Positions 1 through 9,079 of a stretch of 64,000 nt of DNA are shown piece by piece. Location: NCBI RefSeq assembly GCF_017874615.1, contig NZ_JAGIKV010000006.1:62001-126000 (forward strand). Direction: 5' to 3'. The notes under the pieces were generated by a model that was given only the letters and a program-made list of their open reading frames with translations, did not search any database and had not been told where the DNA came from. The stretch comes from Paenibacillus xylanexedens (GTDB taxonomy: Bacteria > Bacillota > Bacilli > Paenibacillales > Paenibacillaceae). The position numbers and the translations under genes are program-made. Position 1 is the stretch's first letter. The number at the start of each line of letters is the position of its first letter.

Positions 1-726
1 AACAACAGATACCACGGCTATCGTTGGGTCCTGCCATTTCTCCATATACAGGAATAGCTGTATTGGCAACGTGTAGCTGTCCTGACGGAGCAGCAACAGT
101 GCAGCCTCGACCTGATCTAAAGTGAAGACAAAAGCGATTGACCCTGACAGAAGCATGGATAGTCGGAGCTGTGGAAGTGTAATCGTGAAAAAAATACGCA
201 TCGGCCCTGCACCAAGGTCCGCGGCAGCTTCCCGATGAGCCGGGTGCAGATTGGCTAACGCACTGCCCACAATAGTGAGCACAAATGGAAGTACAATGAC
301 CGCTTCACCCAAAATAAGTGCAAACAATCCACCTGCAATATGCATTTTCGAGAATAAAATCAGGTATGCGATACCTAGCGTAATTTTTGGCATAACCATC
401 GGAGATACAAAAAATGCCCTTAAGATACCCGAGCCCGGGAAAGGGTATTGCACGATTGCTAGCGCAGCAAGCGTACCTGTAATCAAAGCCAGCAGAACCG
501 CCCCTGTAGAAGCAATAAGGCTGTTCTTGAATGCATCGAGAAACTGGGTCTGCTCACTCAGATTGGCATACCATTTCAAGGTGAGACCTTCCGGGGGAAA
601 TTTGCTGGCTGAACCTGAGCCTACAGATGTCAACATAATCATCAGCAGTGGCAGCAGCAAATAAATCGCTACGGCACCCACAAAGATGTAGAGTAACAGC
701 TTGGTGCCCCTGTTCGACTTAACCAT
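1..726 (-). CDS. ABC transporter permease, spermidine/putrescine type (PotC-like), 3' end cut off
   Basis: Inner-membrane permease of the importer encoded just upstream. Reading from the ATG at 726, the protein begins MVKSNRGTKLLLYIFVGAVA and runs open to the window edge, so about 241 residues are present and the C-terminus is missing. Hydrophobic segments alternate with short loops. The loop EAAADLGAGPMRIFFTITLP is the EAA motif that docks on the ATPase. The start overlaps the stop of the first permease gene by 8 bp, which indicates translational coupling. The PotC role is inferred from gene order (binding protein, ATPase, permease, permease) and the EAA loop; the transported substrate is unknown. 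Confidence 0.88.
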   Translation of the reverse strand, partial: MVKSNRGTKLLLYIFVGAVAIYLLLPLLMIMLTSVGSGSASKFPPEGLTLKWYANLSEQTQFLDAFKNSLIASTGAVLLALITGTLAALAIVQYPFPGSGILRAFFVSPMVMPKITLGIAYLILFSKMHIAGGLFALILGEAVIVLPFVLTIVGSALANLHPAHREAAADLGAGPMRIFFTITLPQLRLSMLLSGSIAFVFTLDQVEAALLLLRQDSYTLPIQLFLYMEKWQDPTIAVVSVV

Positions 727-1636
727 ATGCCTGACCACCCTTACGGGAACGACGGAACATCAACGTTTCTGCTCCTTTATTCACAAGCAACGAAACAACA
801 ATGGAAGACACAAGTAAAAACAGGCTGGCAACCGCAGCCATCGGCCAGTTGGTGTCCAAGGTTCGCTGGTATATAAATACCGGAAGTGTCATGACTCTTC
901 CCCCGCCGATCAGTTGAGGTGTGGTGAACGCGGTGAGGCATAGGGTGAACACAATCTGTACCCCGCTTGCAATACCTCTTGCCGATAAAGGCAGGGTAAT
1001 GGTCAGGAATGTTCTCCAGCTGCCCGCCCCCAGATCCTGAGCAGCTGCCTTTAAGGAAGCGTCACTTTGGGACAGTACATTCAGGATCGGAAAGACCATA
1101 AATGGCAGGAAAATATGGACAAGGGCCACGACAACACCTGTCTCGTTGTATATCATGCTGAACCCTTCCTCGGTTAGCCCCAGACGGATGAACAGCCAGT
1201 TCATGAAGCCCTGTTTGGACAACAAAAGCTGCCATCCGTAAGAACGCACAACCGCACTGACCAGTAGCGGAAGAAACGTGAGCAGCAACAACAATTGCTT
1301 CATGCCAGGTTTCTTTAGACCCGCAATGCAATACGCCAGTGGGTAGGCAAGCAGAAGACTCCATAGCGTAACCTTGAAGGCAATCCGAAACGTTGTGCCA
1401 ATCAGCTTCCAATAATAAGGATCAGACAGAAACGCACGATAGGCCCCCCAATCCCAGCCCCGAATAAGCTTTCCATTCTCATACATATCAAAGCTATATC
1501 TGCCAAAGATCAGCAACCCACCAAGATAAACGATGCCCATCAGTGCAAGCGCAGGCAACAGAAGCAGCAACCGGGTTACCCATGTGCGGTTTCCAAAGGA
1601 ATACAGATTCACGATCCGTTCCGCGATCCGGTTCAT
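719..1636 (-). CDS. ABC transporter permease, spermidine/putrescine type (PotB-like)
   Basis: First membrane permease (305 residues) of a polyamine-type importer. After a basic N-terminus there are about six hydrophobic segments, and a typical EAA loop, AAAQDLGAGSWRTFLTITLP, lies at about residues 197-216. The start overlaps the ATPase stop by 4 bp (ATGA), and the stop overlaps the next permease, so ATPase and both permeases are translationally coupled. PotB-family permeases also import other solutes (iron, phosphonates, opines), so polyamine specificity cannot be assumed. The upstream hydantoinase-type genes argue for a nitrogenous ring compound instead. Confidence 0.9.
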   Translation of the reverse strand: MNRIAERIVNLYSFGNRTWVTRLLLLLPALALMGIVYLGGLLIFGRYSFDMYENGKLIRGWDWGAYRAFLSDPYYWKLIGTTFRIAFKVTLWSLLLAYPLAYCIAGLKKPGMKQLLLLLTFLPLLVSAVVRSYGWQLLLSKQGFMNWLFIRLGLTEEGFSMIYNETGVVVALVHIFLPFMVFPILNVLSQSDASLKAAAQDLGAGSWRTFLTITLPLSARGIASGVQIVFTLCLTAFTTPQLIGGGRVMTLPVFIYQRTLDTNWPMAAVASLFLLVSSIVVSLLVNKGAETLMFRRSRKGGQAYG

Positions 1637-2763
1637 ATTCCTGCCCTCTGTACACGGTCATGCATGGGTTCGGATAACAAGAGCGCGTCCTCCGGATCAA
1701 AGCCAATCTGTATCGGCTCACCTGGACTATAACGTGAGGCTCCCCGCTGATGCAGCACACTGGCCTGAACTAGAAAACCCTCAGAAATTTGCACGTTGTA
1801 TCGAATATTTGCTCCGCCATACACCGCTTCAATCACGTGTCCATCCAGCTTGTTCAGGCAATGAGTTGCATCTTCTCCAAGTCGAATATACTCATTGCGG
1901 ATCGATAAGGAATGTCGTGCTCCCGCTTTCGGTACAGCATTGCCATCACTGACTTTCACCAGTAATGGGTTGCCGAAGCATTCCACCCGAATTCCATTCA
2001 CATCATGTCCCAGCACTTCCGTCTCAAAGAGATTGGTATCTCCAATAAACTTGGCCACGAAACTATCGGTCGGTCTTTCATAGATTTCATCAGGGGTTGC
2101 GTATTGCAGCAGCCTTCCATCGCGCATAACGCCAATTCGGTCAGACATATTCATGGCTTCACTCTGATCATGCGTTACAAAGATAAACGTTCCGCCGAAT
2201 TCACGCTGGATGCGTTTCAGTTCACGCTGCATATTAAGACGCAGCTGCATGTCCAATGCCGAGAGAGGTTCATCAAGCAGCAGCACTTCGGGTCTGTTGA
2301 TCAGTGCGCGAGCAATGGCGACGCGTTGGGCCTGCCCCCCGGACAGCTCGGATACAGCACGCCTGCCATAGTCTCCGAGCTGGACTAGATCAAGCATTTC
2401 ACCTACCTGCCGTTGGATATCGGCTTTTGGTAACTTCTTCACCTTTAGCCCATAGGCAATGTTGTTGAATACATCCATATGAGGGAACAGCGCAAGCTGC
2501 TGAAAAATCATATTGCTATTGCGTCCATAAGCCGGGATGCCAGTAACATCCCGAGCTCCCAGCATAATGGTGCCCTGATCCGGCTGCTCAAGTCCGCCAA
2601 GCATGCGAAGCAGTGTTGTTTTGCCACAGCCACTCGGACCAAGCAAGGAAACGAATTCCCCCTTTTTCACTTGGAGTGTTACTTGATCAACGGCGGCTCG
2701 CTCACCATAAGTCTTCGTGACTTCCCTTGTTTCAATGGATATGGTCTCTTGTCCGCTGCTCAT
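1633..2763 (-). CDS. ABC transporter ATP-binding protein, PotA family
   Basis: Cytoplasmic ATPase (376 residues) powering the importer. Visible motifs are Walker A GPSGCGKTT at about residues 47-55, the signature LSGGQAQR, Walker B VLLLDEP and the switch-histidine stretch VTHDQSEAM. They are followed by a C-terminal TOBE-like region, as in PotA and FbpC. I chose the ATG at 2763 because GGGAGG lies 9 bases before it; an ATG seven codons upstream lies ahead of that ribosome site. The gene follows the binding-protein gene after about 70 bp and overlaps the first permease by 4 bp. Confidence 0.92.
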   Translation of the reverse strand: MSSGQETISIETREVTKTYGERAAVDQVTLQVKKGEFVSLLGPSGCGKTTLLRMLGGLEQPDQGTIMLGARDVTGIPAYGRNSNMIFQQLALFPHMDVFNNIAYGLKVKKLPKADIQRQVGEMLDLVQLGDYGRRAVSELSGGQAQRVAIARALINRPEVLLLDEPLSALDMQLRLNMQRELKRIQREFGGTFIFVTHDQSEAMNMSDRIGVMRDGRLLQYATPDEIYERPTDSFVAKFIGDTNLFETEVLGHDVNGIRVECFGNPLLVKVSDGNAVPKAGARHSLSIRNEYIRLGEDATHCLNKLDGHVIEAVYGGANIRYNVQISEGFLVQASVLHQRGASRYSPGEPIQIGFDPEDALLLSEPMHDRVQRAGI

Positions 2764-2835
2764 CTCTGATTCCCTCCCATCCATTCCAGGTTCATAACAG
2801 AACCCGGAATTGTTGTGTACCTGGCAACACCCCTT

Positions 2836-3972
2836 TTATTGAAGTTTTGTTTTCACGAGTCGGTCCCATAGTTCCTTCCAAGAAGAGCTGTTCTGTGCAA
2901 GCAAATCCCAGTCTGGATTAATGCCGTTACTTTGCGTTTCCACGGAGAAGGAAGGATCATCCTTGTACTTGTCTGGAACTGCAGCTGTCGTACTGGTTAC
3001 CGGCGTACCCGTTGCTTCTGCATATTGTGACAGCGCCTCTGCGCTCAACAACTCGTTGATAATTTCGTTTGCAACACGTGTCTGCTCAGGTGTTGAGCCC
3101 TTCACTACCTGAAGTGTGTACGGGAAGGAAATAGCACCTTCGCTCGGATATGCTACGGCCAGTGGAGAACCGCCATCAATCCATGTCTGTGCAACCTGTG
3201 CACTGAATGGGGCAATGAGAGCATCACCTGACTCCAGCAGTGCCTTCAGCTGATCATTGGATGAAACCAATGTGCCAATCTGGTCACTGCGATCTGCCCA
3301 GAACTGGAAGGCTGGCTCGGGATTTTCATAAGATGCGCCAATTTCTTGTCCTTTGGCAGCAATAAGTGGGGAGATATAGGAATAGAACATGTAGTCCCAG
3401 AGCGCAGTTTTTCCTTTGAACTCCTCGTTGTCCCATAGATCGTTCCAGCTGGTAGGCGGCGTTTTCACCAGGTCTTTGTTATACACCAGGGCGAAGCTTG
3501 AAACGCCCCAGACCACACCTTTATTGTCTGGCTTGTGGAAGGACTCCGGAATATCTTTGATATTGGTAACGATACTGGTATCAAGTGGCTCCCACATGTC
3601 ATCATTCAAGCCTTTTGCCGTCGCATCTGCATTGAAGTAACCGAAGTTAACAACCGGATTGTTGGCATCAGCCTGCTTGCCTGCGACCATCTTTGGGTAC
3701 ATTACCGAATTGGAGGATTCCTCAAAGGTGACTTCAACGTTCGGATGTTCTTTCACATACTCGGCGACCACTTCTTTCGGAACGACATCCTGATTGGAGC
3801 CAGCCCAGATAAACATCGTCAGCTTAACTTTGTCTCCGCTTGCTCCTGAAGAGTCGCTCTCTCCGGCAGTATTACTCGAGCTGCCTGCTCCACCGCAGGC
3901 GGAAAGCACCAACGTACCGGCCAGTGTCAGAGAGGCGAGGCTGAGAAAGCGTTTTTTGTTGGATTTAAACAT
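2836..3972 (-). CDS. ABC transporter substrate-binding lipoprotein, PotD-like
   Basis: Extracytoplasmic solute-binding protein (378 residues). The N-terminus MFKSNKKRFLSLASLTLAG followed by TLVLSACGG is a lipoprotein signal peptide with an LSAC lipobox, so the mature protein should be anchored through Cys to the outer membrane face. A Ser/Gly/Asp-rich linker follows, then a two-lobe type 1/2 binding fold of PotD character. The start at 3972 is preceded by GGGGGA. It lies between hyuB and the ATPase gene in the same direction, with gaps of about 70 bp. It probably captures the substrate processed by the HyuAB-like enzyme; this is inference from context. Confidence 0.9.
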   Translation of the reverse strand: MFKSNKKRFLSLASLTLAGTLVLSACGGAGSSSNTAGESDSSGASGDKVKLTMFIWAGSNQDVVPKEVVAEYVKEHPNVEVTFEESSNSVMYPKMVAGKQADANNPVVNFGYFNADATAKGLNDDMWEPLDTSIVTNIKDIPESFHKPDNKGVVWGVSSFALVYNKDLVKTPPTSWNDLWDNEEFKGKTALWDYMFYSYISPLIAAKGQEIGASYENPEPAFQFWADRSDQIGTLVSSNDQLKALLESGDALIAPFSAQVAQTWIDGGSPLAVAYPSEGAISFPYTLQVVKGSTPEQTRVANEIINELLSAEALSQYAEATGTPVTSTTAAVPDKYKDDPSFSVETQSNGINPDWDLLAQNSSSWKELWDRLVKTKLQ

Positions 3973-4040
3973 GCAAATTCCCCCATCCATGTAGTTGGTT
4001 TTACCGAAAAGACAGAACTAGATAGTCTCTATACACTTGA

Positions 4041-6014
4041 TCAATGCAACCCTATTTGCTGGCGTAAACCTTCCATAATGCCCGATATCTCCCGTGGATC
4101 TACAGATAGGGAATCCTTATATTTCTCCTCTACAACGCCCATGGTCTGACGCTTCAGGTAGTCTCTCAGTGCAAGCGGAGCATTCAGCAAGGCCTGATTC
4201 AGCGTTACCTGCATCTCATCGCTCCATATGTCTTCAAATTGCTCCCGCGCCTTGCCATAGGCGAATTCCTCCTGCTGCCGTGGTCGCTTGACTCGCATTT
4301 GTTCGGTATCGCTCTCGTTCAGCTTCAGGTCGTCAATCACAACACCGTATAACTCAAGGGCTTTCTCCGGGGATACCAGCCCACTTCTTACATCTTCCAG
4401 AACCAGACGAGAATCACGCTCATAGGGATCTCCATATCCGCCTCCGCCTTGTGAAAGAAACGTAACTGTTTCTCCAGGTTGTAGTAGCAACTCATCAATT
4501 CTTCCCAGATGATCCTCACTTGCACGTCCAGCATTAAGAATCGCTTCTCCATGTGAACCTACGCCGCCACCGAGTCTGCCCCAAGGCTGGAACTCCATAC
4601 GCTCCATATTTCTGGCCGTCATCACGGTATCGGGTGTTAGAATTCTGACGCACAGGTCAATTCCGCTTCCGCCGCGGAAGGTACCTGCACCTGCCGAGTC
4701 AGCACGAAGACCATAATGCTCGATCAACACAGGCATCTCGGATTCCACCGTTTCCGCAGGTATATTCCGAAGATGACCGACCGCAAAATCCATGCCATCA
4801 ATCCCGTCTTTCATCGGCCTAGCTCCCGAACCTCCGCAGATCGGCTGAATTACACCAACCTTCTTCTTACCATCGGATGCATCTGTCATCGCCATCATGA
4901 CGATGCAGGCCTGTCCAGCTCCTGCCGCGGGAACCATACTGCCCTGAGCTTTCCCCAAAGCACCCGTGATAACGTCCATCAGCCGAATAAAGGTCCCGGC
5001 GCGTGCCCCAACAGCTGCCATCGGCTCCGGGTTGAGTACGGAAGCAGGCGGTGCGTAATTTCGCACCATACGAATCATGCCCGAATTCCACGGAATCGTC
5101 GGATCAAGCGTACGGAAATAACGAATAAGTGCGGGCACCAGCATGTAATGTCCCTGTTGGTTGTGTGTAGGAATGTTGAAGGAAGCCCTCACCTGAGGAT
5201 CGGTGCCGCTAAAGTCCAGATGAATGTCAGTGCCTGCAATCGTCATTTTGCAGCGCAACCGGATAGGATATCCTCCTGGGCCTTTCTCCAGGTAGTCCCA
5301 GAAGTCATAGGAACCGTCCGGGATATCCTGCACGATAGCACGTGCCTTCAGCTCGGCATATTCCAGCAAATGTTCTATGCCATGTTGAATTTTTTCCATG
5401 CCATAACGTGCAATGAGTTCCTCAAGCCGCTGCTCTCCCCGATTCAATGCAGCCATAAGCGCTTTGAGATCGCCGAGATTTTGCTCGGGAATTCGGCTGT
5501 TGTCCAGAAACATGCGCAGGATCTGCTCGTTCAGAACACCAGCTTCATACAGCTTGACTGGTGCAATTCGAATGCCTTCCATATGAATATCGTAGGCGCT
5601 GGGAGATACGCTCCCCGGTACCTTGCCGCCCACATCGGATGAATGGACAAAGCACATGCCGTAAGCAATGATTCGCCCTTCGTGAAAATAAGGCTTGATG
5701 AGATGAATGTCTGGAAGGTGTGTGACCATGCCTTTAGTGGAATAAGGATCATTACATATGACGAGATCCCCTTCTTTCCAGTCTTCTATGCTGTTAATGG
5801 TCGCAGCAGCAGGGATGCCCAGAGACAGATTGTAACCCGTCTCCAGCGGTGACCCAAACGTTTCCCCGGATGGAGATAAGAGGTAGGTTCCAAAATCGCC
5901 CGTTTCTTTGACAAAAGCGGTGAATCCTGTACGCAGAACGACATTTGCCATTTCTTCCACGGCAGCTTGAATCCGGTTGTTGAAAATCTCAAGAAAGACC
6001 TTGTCGCCGATCAT
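4041..6014 (-). CDS. hydantoinase B/oxoprolinase family protein (HyuB-like)
   Basis: Subunit B (657 residues) of an ATP-dependent cyclic-amide hydrolase of the N-methylhydantoinase/5-oxoprolinase/acetone carboxylase superfamily. Family features include the N-terminal EIFNNRIQAAVEEMANVV stretch, ICNDPYSTKGMVTHLPDI with conserved Asp and His, and the Gly-rich end SQGGGGYGDPYERD at about residues 533-546. About 100 residues follow that Gly-rich end, somewhat more than I expect for many HyuB proteins. The start overlaps the HyuA stop by 4 bp (ATGA), as expected for stoichiometric subunits. Which ring it opens (hydantoin, N-methylhydantoin, 5-oxoproline or another) cannot be told from sequence. 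Confidence 0.9.
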   Translation of the reverse strand: MIGDKVFLEIFNNRIQAAVEEMANVVLRTGFTAFVKETGDFGTYLLSPSGETFGSPLETGYNLSLGIPAAATINSIEDWKEGDLVICNDPYSTKGMVTHLPDIHLIKPYFHEGRIIAYGMCFVHSSDVGGKVPGSVSPSAYDIHMEGIRIAPVKLYEAGVLNEQILRMFLDNSRIPEQNLGDLKALMAALNRGEQRLEELIARYGMEKIQHGIEHLLEYAELKARAIVQDIPDGSYDFWDYLEKGPGGYPIRLRCKMTIAGTDIHLDFSGTDPQVRASFNIPTHNQQGHYMLVPALIRYFRTLDPTIPWNSGMIRMVRNYAPPASVLNPEPMAAVGARAGTFIRLMDVITGALGKAQGSMVPAAGAGQACIVMMAMTDASDGKKKVGVIQPICGGSGARPMKDGIDGMDFAVGHLRNIPAETVESEMPVLIEHYGLRADSAGAGTFRGGSGIDLCVRILTPDTVMTARNMERMEFQPWGRLGGGVGSHGEAILNAGRASEDHLGRIDELLLQPGETVTFLSQGGGGYGDPYERDSRLVLEDVRSGLVSPEKALELYGVVIDDLKLNESDTEQMRVKRPRQQEEFAYGKAREQFEDIWSDEMQVTLNQALLNAPLALRDYLKRQTMGVVEEKYKDSLSVDPREISGIMEGLRQQIGLH

Positions 6015-8059
6015 GCTTCCACCTCCCCAATCACGTTCCCGTGGCCATCCCGGTATACCTTATATCCAGGTGGGATAAAGATCGTTGTATCATATTCCTC
6101 CACAATAATGGGCCCGGGGATGGGAGCATCCACAGATGGAATCTGTCTCCTTTTCAGTACCTTGGCTGTCTGCTGTACATGGTCAAAGGTGATGAGCCTT
6201 TCTTCCGCTGCACTCTCATCGAATGGCAAATTTGCCGAATCTACCTTGTTATGGGTAGGCAAAACACCAACAATGGTCGCTCTGAGACTTACAAACATAA
6301 CCTCTGCCTCTGGCTGACTAATGCCAAACACGTTTTGGTAAGATGTATGGAATTTAATCCCTGCCTTCTTGGGATCTTCAATTTCTTCCAATGTCAGCGT
6401 GACCTCAAGATCAAAGGCCTGTCCCTCATATCGCATATCCGCATTGTATAGGCAATAAATATTGTCCAGCTTGACACCACCACGGGCTTCCTCATCGACC
6501 CAGCTACGTCCCTGGTTTTCCAATTCAGCAAAAAGAGAGCTTAATTCACCAGACTCCAGAGTCTGGGTGCTTTTGTGTAACGTATGAACGAAATCATTGC
6601 GGAGATTGGCAACCGTGCAGCCCATGGCACACAGTGTTCCCGGAGATGGCGGGATCAGCACTTTGTCGATACCTACCTCGCGTGCCATCTGAAAAGCATG
6701 CATCGGGCCTGCTCCACCATATGCGAGCAACGTAAAATCGCGGGGATCAACGCCCTTGCGAGCCATGAGGGGAGAAAACTGGGCGTACATATTGGCAGTT
6801 GCCACATCAAGAATGGCTTGTGCAGTCTGTTCGGCATTCAGTCCAAGCTTCTCTCCCAGATTGCTCAGAGTACGCTCTGCAAGTTCGGGATACAGACGCA
6901 TTTGTCCGCCAAGGAAACGGTCAGCATGCAGGATACCGAGCTGTAGATAGGCATCTGTGGTTGTCGGCTCTTCTCCTCCGCGCTGATAACATGCCGGACC
7001 GGGGTTGGCTCCCGCGCTACGTGGCCCCACCTTGAGTACGCCTACGGAATCAAGCCAGGCAATTGAACCACCACCAGCTCCTATAGCCGTTACATCAACA
7101 GCAGGAATGATGACAGGAAAATCTCCAACCTTGTTCTCAGAAGAATAACTCGGTTCTTTGTCAATGAGGGCAACGTCAACGCTTGTCCCACCCATGTCAA
7201 ATGTGATGACCTGATGAATGCCCGCTCGTTCAGCAATATGGGTCGCAGCGATTACACCGGAAGCAGGCCCGGACAGAAGCGTACGTACCGGCTCATTAGC
7301 CGCTCTGGCAGCCGTCATAATTCCACCGTTGGACATGGTCGACAGCAAGTTGGCTTTGAGGCCGTATGCCTGAATCCCTTCTTGGAGACGCAGGAAGTAA
7401 GACCCCATCCGTTCACCTACATAAGCGTTCATGGCCGTTGCGAGTGTTCGTTCGAACTCACGCTGTTGTGGCCAGATGGCGCTGCTTCGGCAGATGAACA
7501 GTTGCGGATAACGCTCCCTGATCAGATCTTCCGCAAGCTGCTCATGAGCAGGATTCACATAAGCATGTAAAAAGCTGATCGCCAAAGCGGTAACGCCATC
7601 CTCCACCAGCTCATCCACAGCTTTCAACAGTTGTTCCTCATTCAGTGGCTGGAGTATGCCTCCACTCGCAATGACCCGTTCATCGACTTCCTTAACGCGA
7701 TGTCTCGGTACCAGCGCATCGGTCTTGTCACCATACAGATTGGTTGTATCCTCAAGTCGCAACCGGCGGATTTCAAGAATGTCACGGAATCCTTTAGTGA
7801 CCAGCAGACCTGTAACTCCGCCATTTCGCTCAATCAACGTGTTGACGCCAAGCGTTGTTCCATGCACAAAAAGATCAATCTCTTGAATATTCACGCCACT
7901 CGCCTTGAGCTGATCCAGTGCGTTAAAAATCGCTTGTTCGGGAGCTGCTGCAATCGATGGCGTCTTCAGCGCCGCAATCACCTTGCCCTGATGGTCCATC
8001 ACCAGCGCATCCGTGAAAGTACCTCCGATATCTATGCCTAAACGGTAGATTGTGTCCAC
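6011..8059 (-). CDS. hydantoinase A/oxoprolinase family protein (HyuA-like)
   Basis: ATP-binding subunit (682 residues) of the heteromeric cyclic-amide hydrolase. The N-terminus YRLGIDIGGTFTDALVMD is the phosphate-binding signature of the ASKHA-like Hyu/oxoprolinase fold. ITFDMGGTSVDVALID at about residues 285-300 is a second nucleotide-binding segment, and the C-terminal third ends with IIVEEYDTTIFIPPGYKV. ATP use couples to opening an amide ring by HyuB. The gene lies 41 bp after the FCD regulator and overlaps hyuB by 4 bp, placing both under the regulator's promoter. Acetone carboxylase is a less likely alternative because no gamma subunit is present. Confidence 0.92.
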   Translation of the reverse strand: MDTIYRLGIDIGGTFTDALVMDHQGKVIAALKTPSIAAAPEQAIFNALDQLKASGVNIQEIDLFVHGTTLGVNTLIERNGGVTGLLVTKGFRDILEIRRLRLEDTTNLYGDKTDALVPRHRVKEVDERVIASGGILQPLNEEQLLKAVDELVEDGVTALAISFLHAYVNPAHEQLAEDLIRERYPQLFICRSSAIWPQQREFERTLATAMNAYVGERMGSYFLRLQEGIQAYGLKANLLSTMSNGGIMTAARAANEPVRTLLSGPASGVIAATHIAERAGIHQVITFDMGGTSVDVALIDKEPSYSSENKVGDFPVIIPAVDVTAIGAGGGSIAWLDSVGVLKVGPRSAGANPGPACYQRGGEEPTTTDAYLQLGILHADRFLGGQMRLYPELAERTLSNLGEKLGLNAEQTAQAILDVATANMYAQFSPLMARKGVDPRDFTLLAYGGAGPMHAFQMAREVGIDKVLIPPSPGTLCAMGCTVANLRNDFVHTLHKSTQTLESGELSSLFAELENQGRSWVDEEARGGVKLDNIYCLYNADMRYEGQAFDLEVTLTLEEIEDPKKAGIKFHTSYQNVFGISQPEAEVMFVSLRATIVGVLPTHNKVDSANLPFDESAAEERLITFDHVQQTAKVLKRRQIPSVDAPIPGPIIVEEYDTTIFIPPGYKVYRDGHGNVIGEVEA

Positions 8060-8100
8060 AAGCTCAACTCCTTTATATCCGGGTCTTATTCCAAGGTATG

Positions 8101-8829
8101 TTATTGGTTTTGCATGGCGAAATAACGTTTGACATCATCGATCATTTGGTTGATATGATTCACCATTGCCGCTTCAGCCTGCTCCGGAGAGCCCGCTACA
8201 ATAGCATCCAGAATGTGCTGATGATCCACAACTAATTCACTTCCTACTCTCTTACGAATATACGCGGTCTCCAGAAAATCGCGGCTTGTCTCCCACACCA
8301 GTTCAACCGCATGCAGAAGAATTTGGTTTTGCGCGGCATAAGCCAGCAATCTGTGAAACTCCCGGTCCTCCTCGTATGGTATAATATTCTTGGAAAGCAA
8401 TTCATGCTGGTTTGCAATCGATGCTTGCAACAGAACTATGTATTCTTTTGAGGCGCGTTGTGCTGCCAGGGAAGCGATCTCCCGCTCAAGTGCCCTTCTG
8501 GCAACAAGAACATCTAGCAGAGCCTTTTCCCCGGAATGGTTCAGCATCTGAATTAACTGTGAGTTCACGCTTTGTTGCTGCAAATCTCTTTCCAACGTCT
8601 TCATTCGATCCAGACCCTGATCGGTCAACGTCCTTCCCTTGCGACCTTCCAGAACTGTAAAACCTTCAACATCCATCTCCATAAGCCTTCTTCCGATGGT
8701 TGCCTGACTCAGACCATACGTTTTGCCCAAAGTATGAACCAACGTACTGGCCCCGATGGGAGCGTTAGCGTCTCGAAGCTGCTTCAGCAGTTCGTATTCC
8801 AACTCCATTTCGTTTAACTCAGGACCCAC
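8101..8829 (-). CDS. FCD-domain transcriptional regulator
   Basis: Probable ligand-responsive repressor (242 residues) of the hyuAB-transporter operon. Residues about 10-75 form a winged helix-turn-helix (ASTLVHTLGKTYGLSQATIG) that differs from the classic GntR N-terminus. Residues about 95-235 are an all-helical FCD domain, with the ALLDVLVARRALEREIASLA entry helix and conserved EEDREFHRLLA, DHQHILDAI and MVNHI segments that supply the Asp/His metal or ligand site. I chose GTG at 8829, 8 bases after GAGGGG; the upstream GTG at 8838 abuts that site. It is the first gene of the operon, so autoregulation is likely. Confidence 0.82.
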   Translation of the reverse strand: MGPELNEMELEYELLKQLRDANAPIGASTLVHTLGKTYGLSQATIGRRLMEMDVEGFTVLEGRKGRTLTDQGLDRMKTLERDLQQQSVNSQLIQMLNHSGEKALLDVLVARRALEREIASLAAQRASKEYIVLLQASIANQHELLSKNIIPYEEDREFHRLLAYAAQNQILLHAVELVWETSRDFLETAYIRKRVGSELVVDHQHILDAIVAGSPEQAEAAMVNHINQMIDDVKRYFAMQNQ

Positions 8830-8904
8830 TGATTTCACCCCTCTTAGATACTTAATTGTTTTTTTAATCTTCTTCGTAGTTGTTACTCATTGATGATTAA
8901 CGTT

Positions 8905-8933
8905 AGTATACCTTGCAGACATCACAATTTCAA
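8905..8933 (-). promoter_or_regulatory. sigma-A promoter of the FCD-hyu-transporter operon
   Basis: On the minus strand TTGAAA and TATACT are separated by exactly 17 bp, close to the sigma-A consensus. The predicted transcription start is about 70 bp before the chosen GTG start at 8829. Confidence 0.75.
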
Positions 8934-9079
8934 CAATTCTCATCAAAATAGTGCGAATTATTCCCTCAGCTATACTCTGCGCCTTTTAAATTCAAAATTA
9001 AAATTAAAAAGAGCATTTCACATCTTTTATTCCAGCGTTTATCTGGAGGATGCAATCTGCCCTTAACGTAGCAATCTTT

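Noticed and set aside
251-664. Plus-strand 137-residue open frame at the left edge
   Set aside because: It lies opposite the PotC-like permease, whose minus-strand translation has membrane segments and an EAA loop. The plus-strand frame has no ribosome site or family features.
4716-5642. Plus-strand open frame of 308 codons
   Set aside because: It is antisense to hyuB, which has clear family motifs. The His/Arg/Cys-rich composition is typical of a shadow frame in GC-biased coding DNA.
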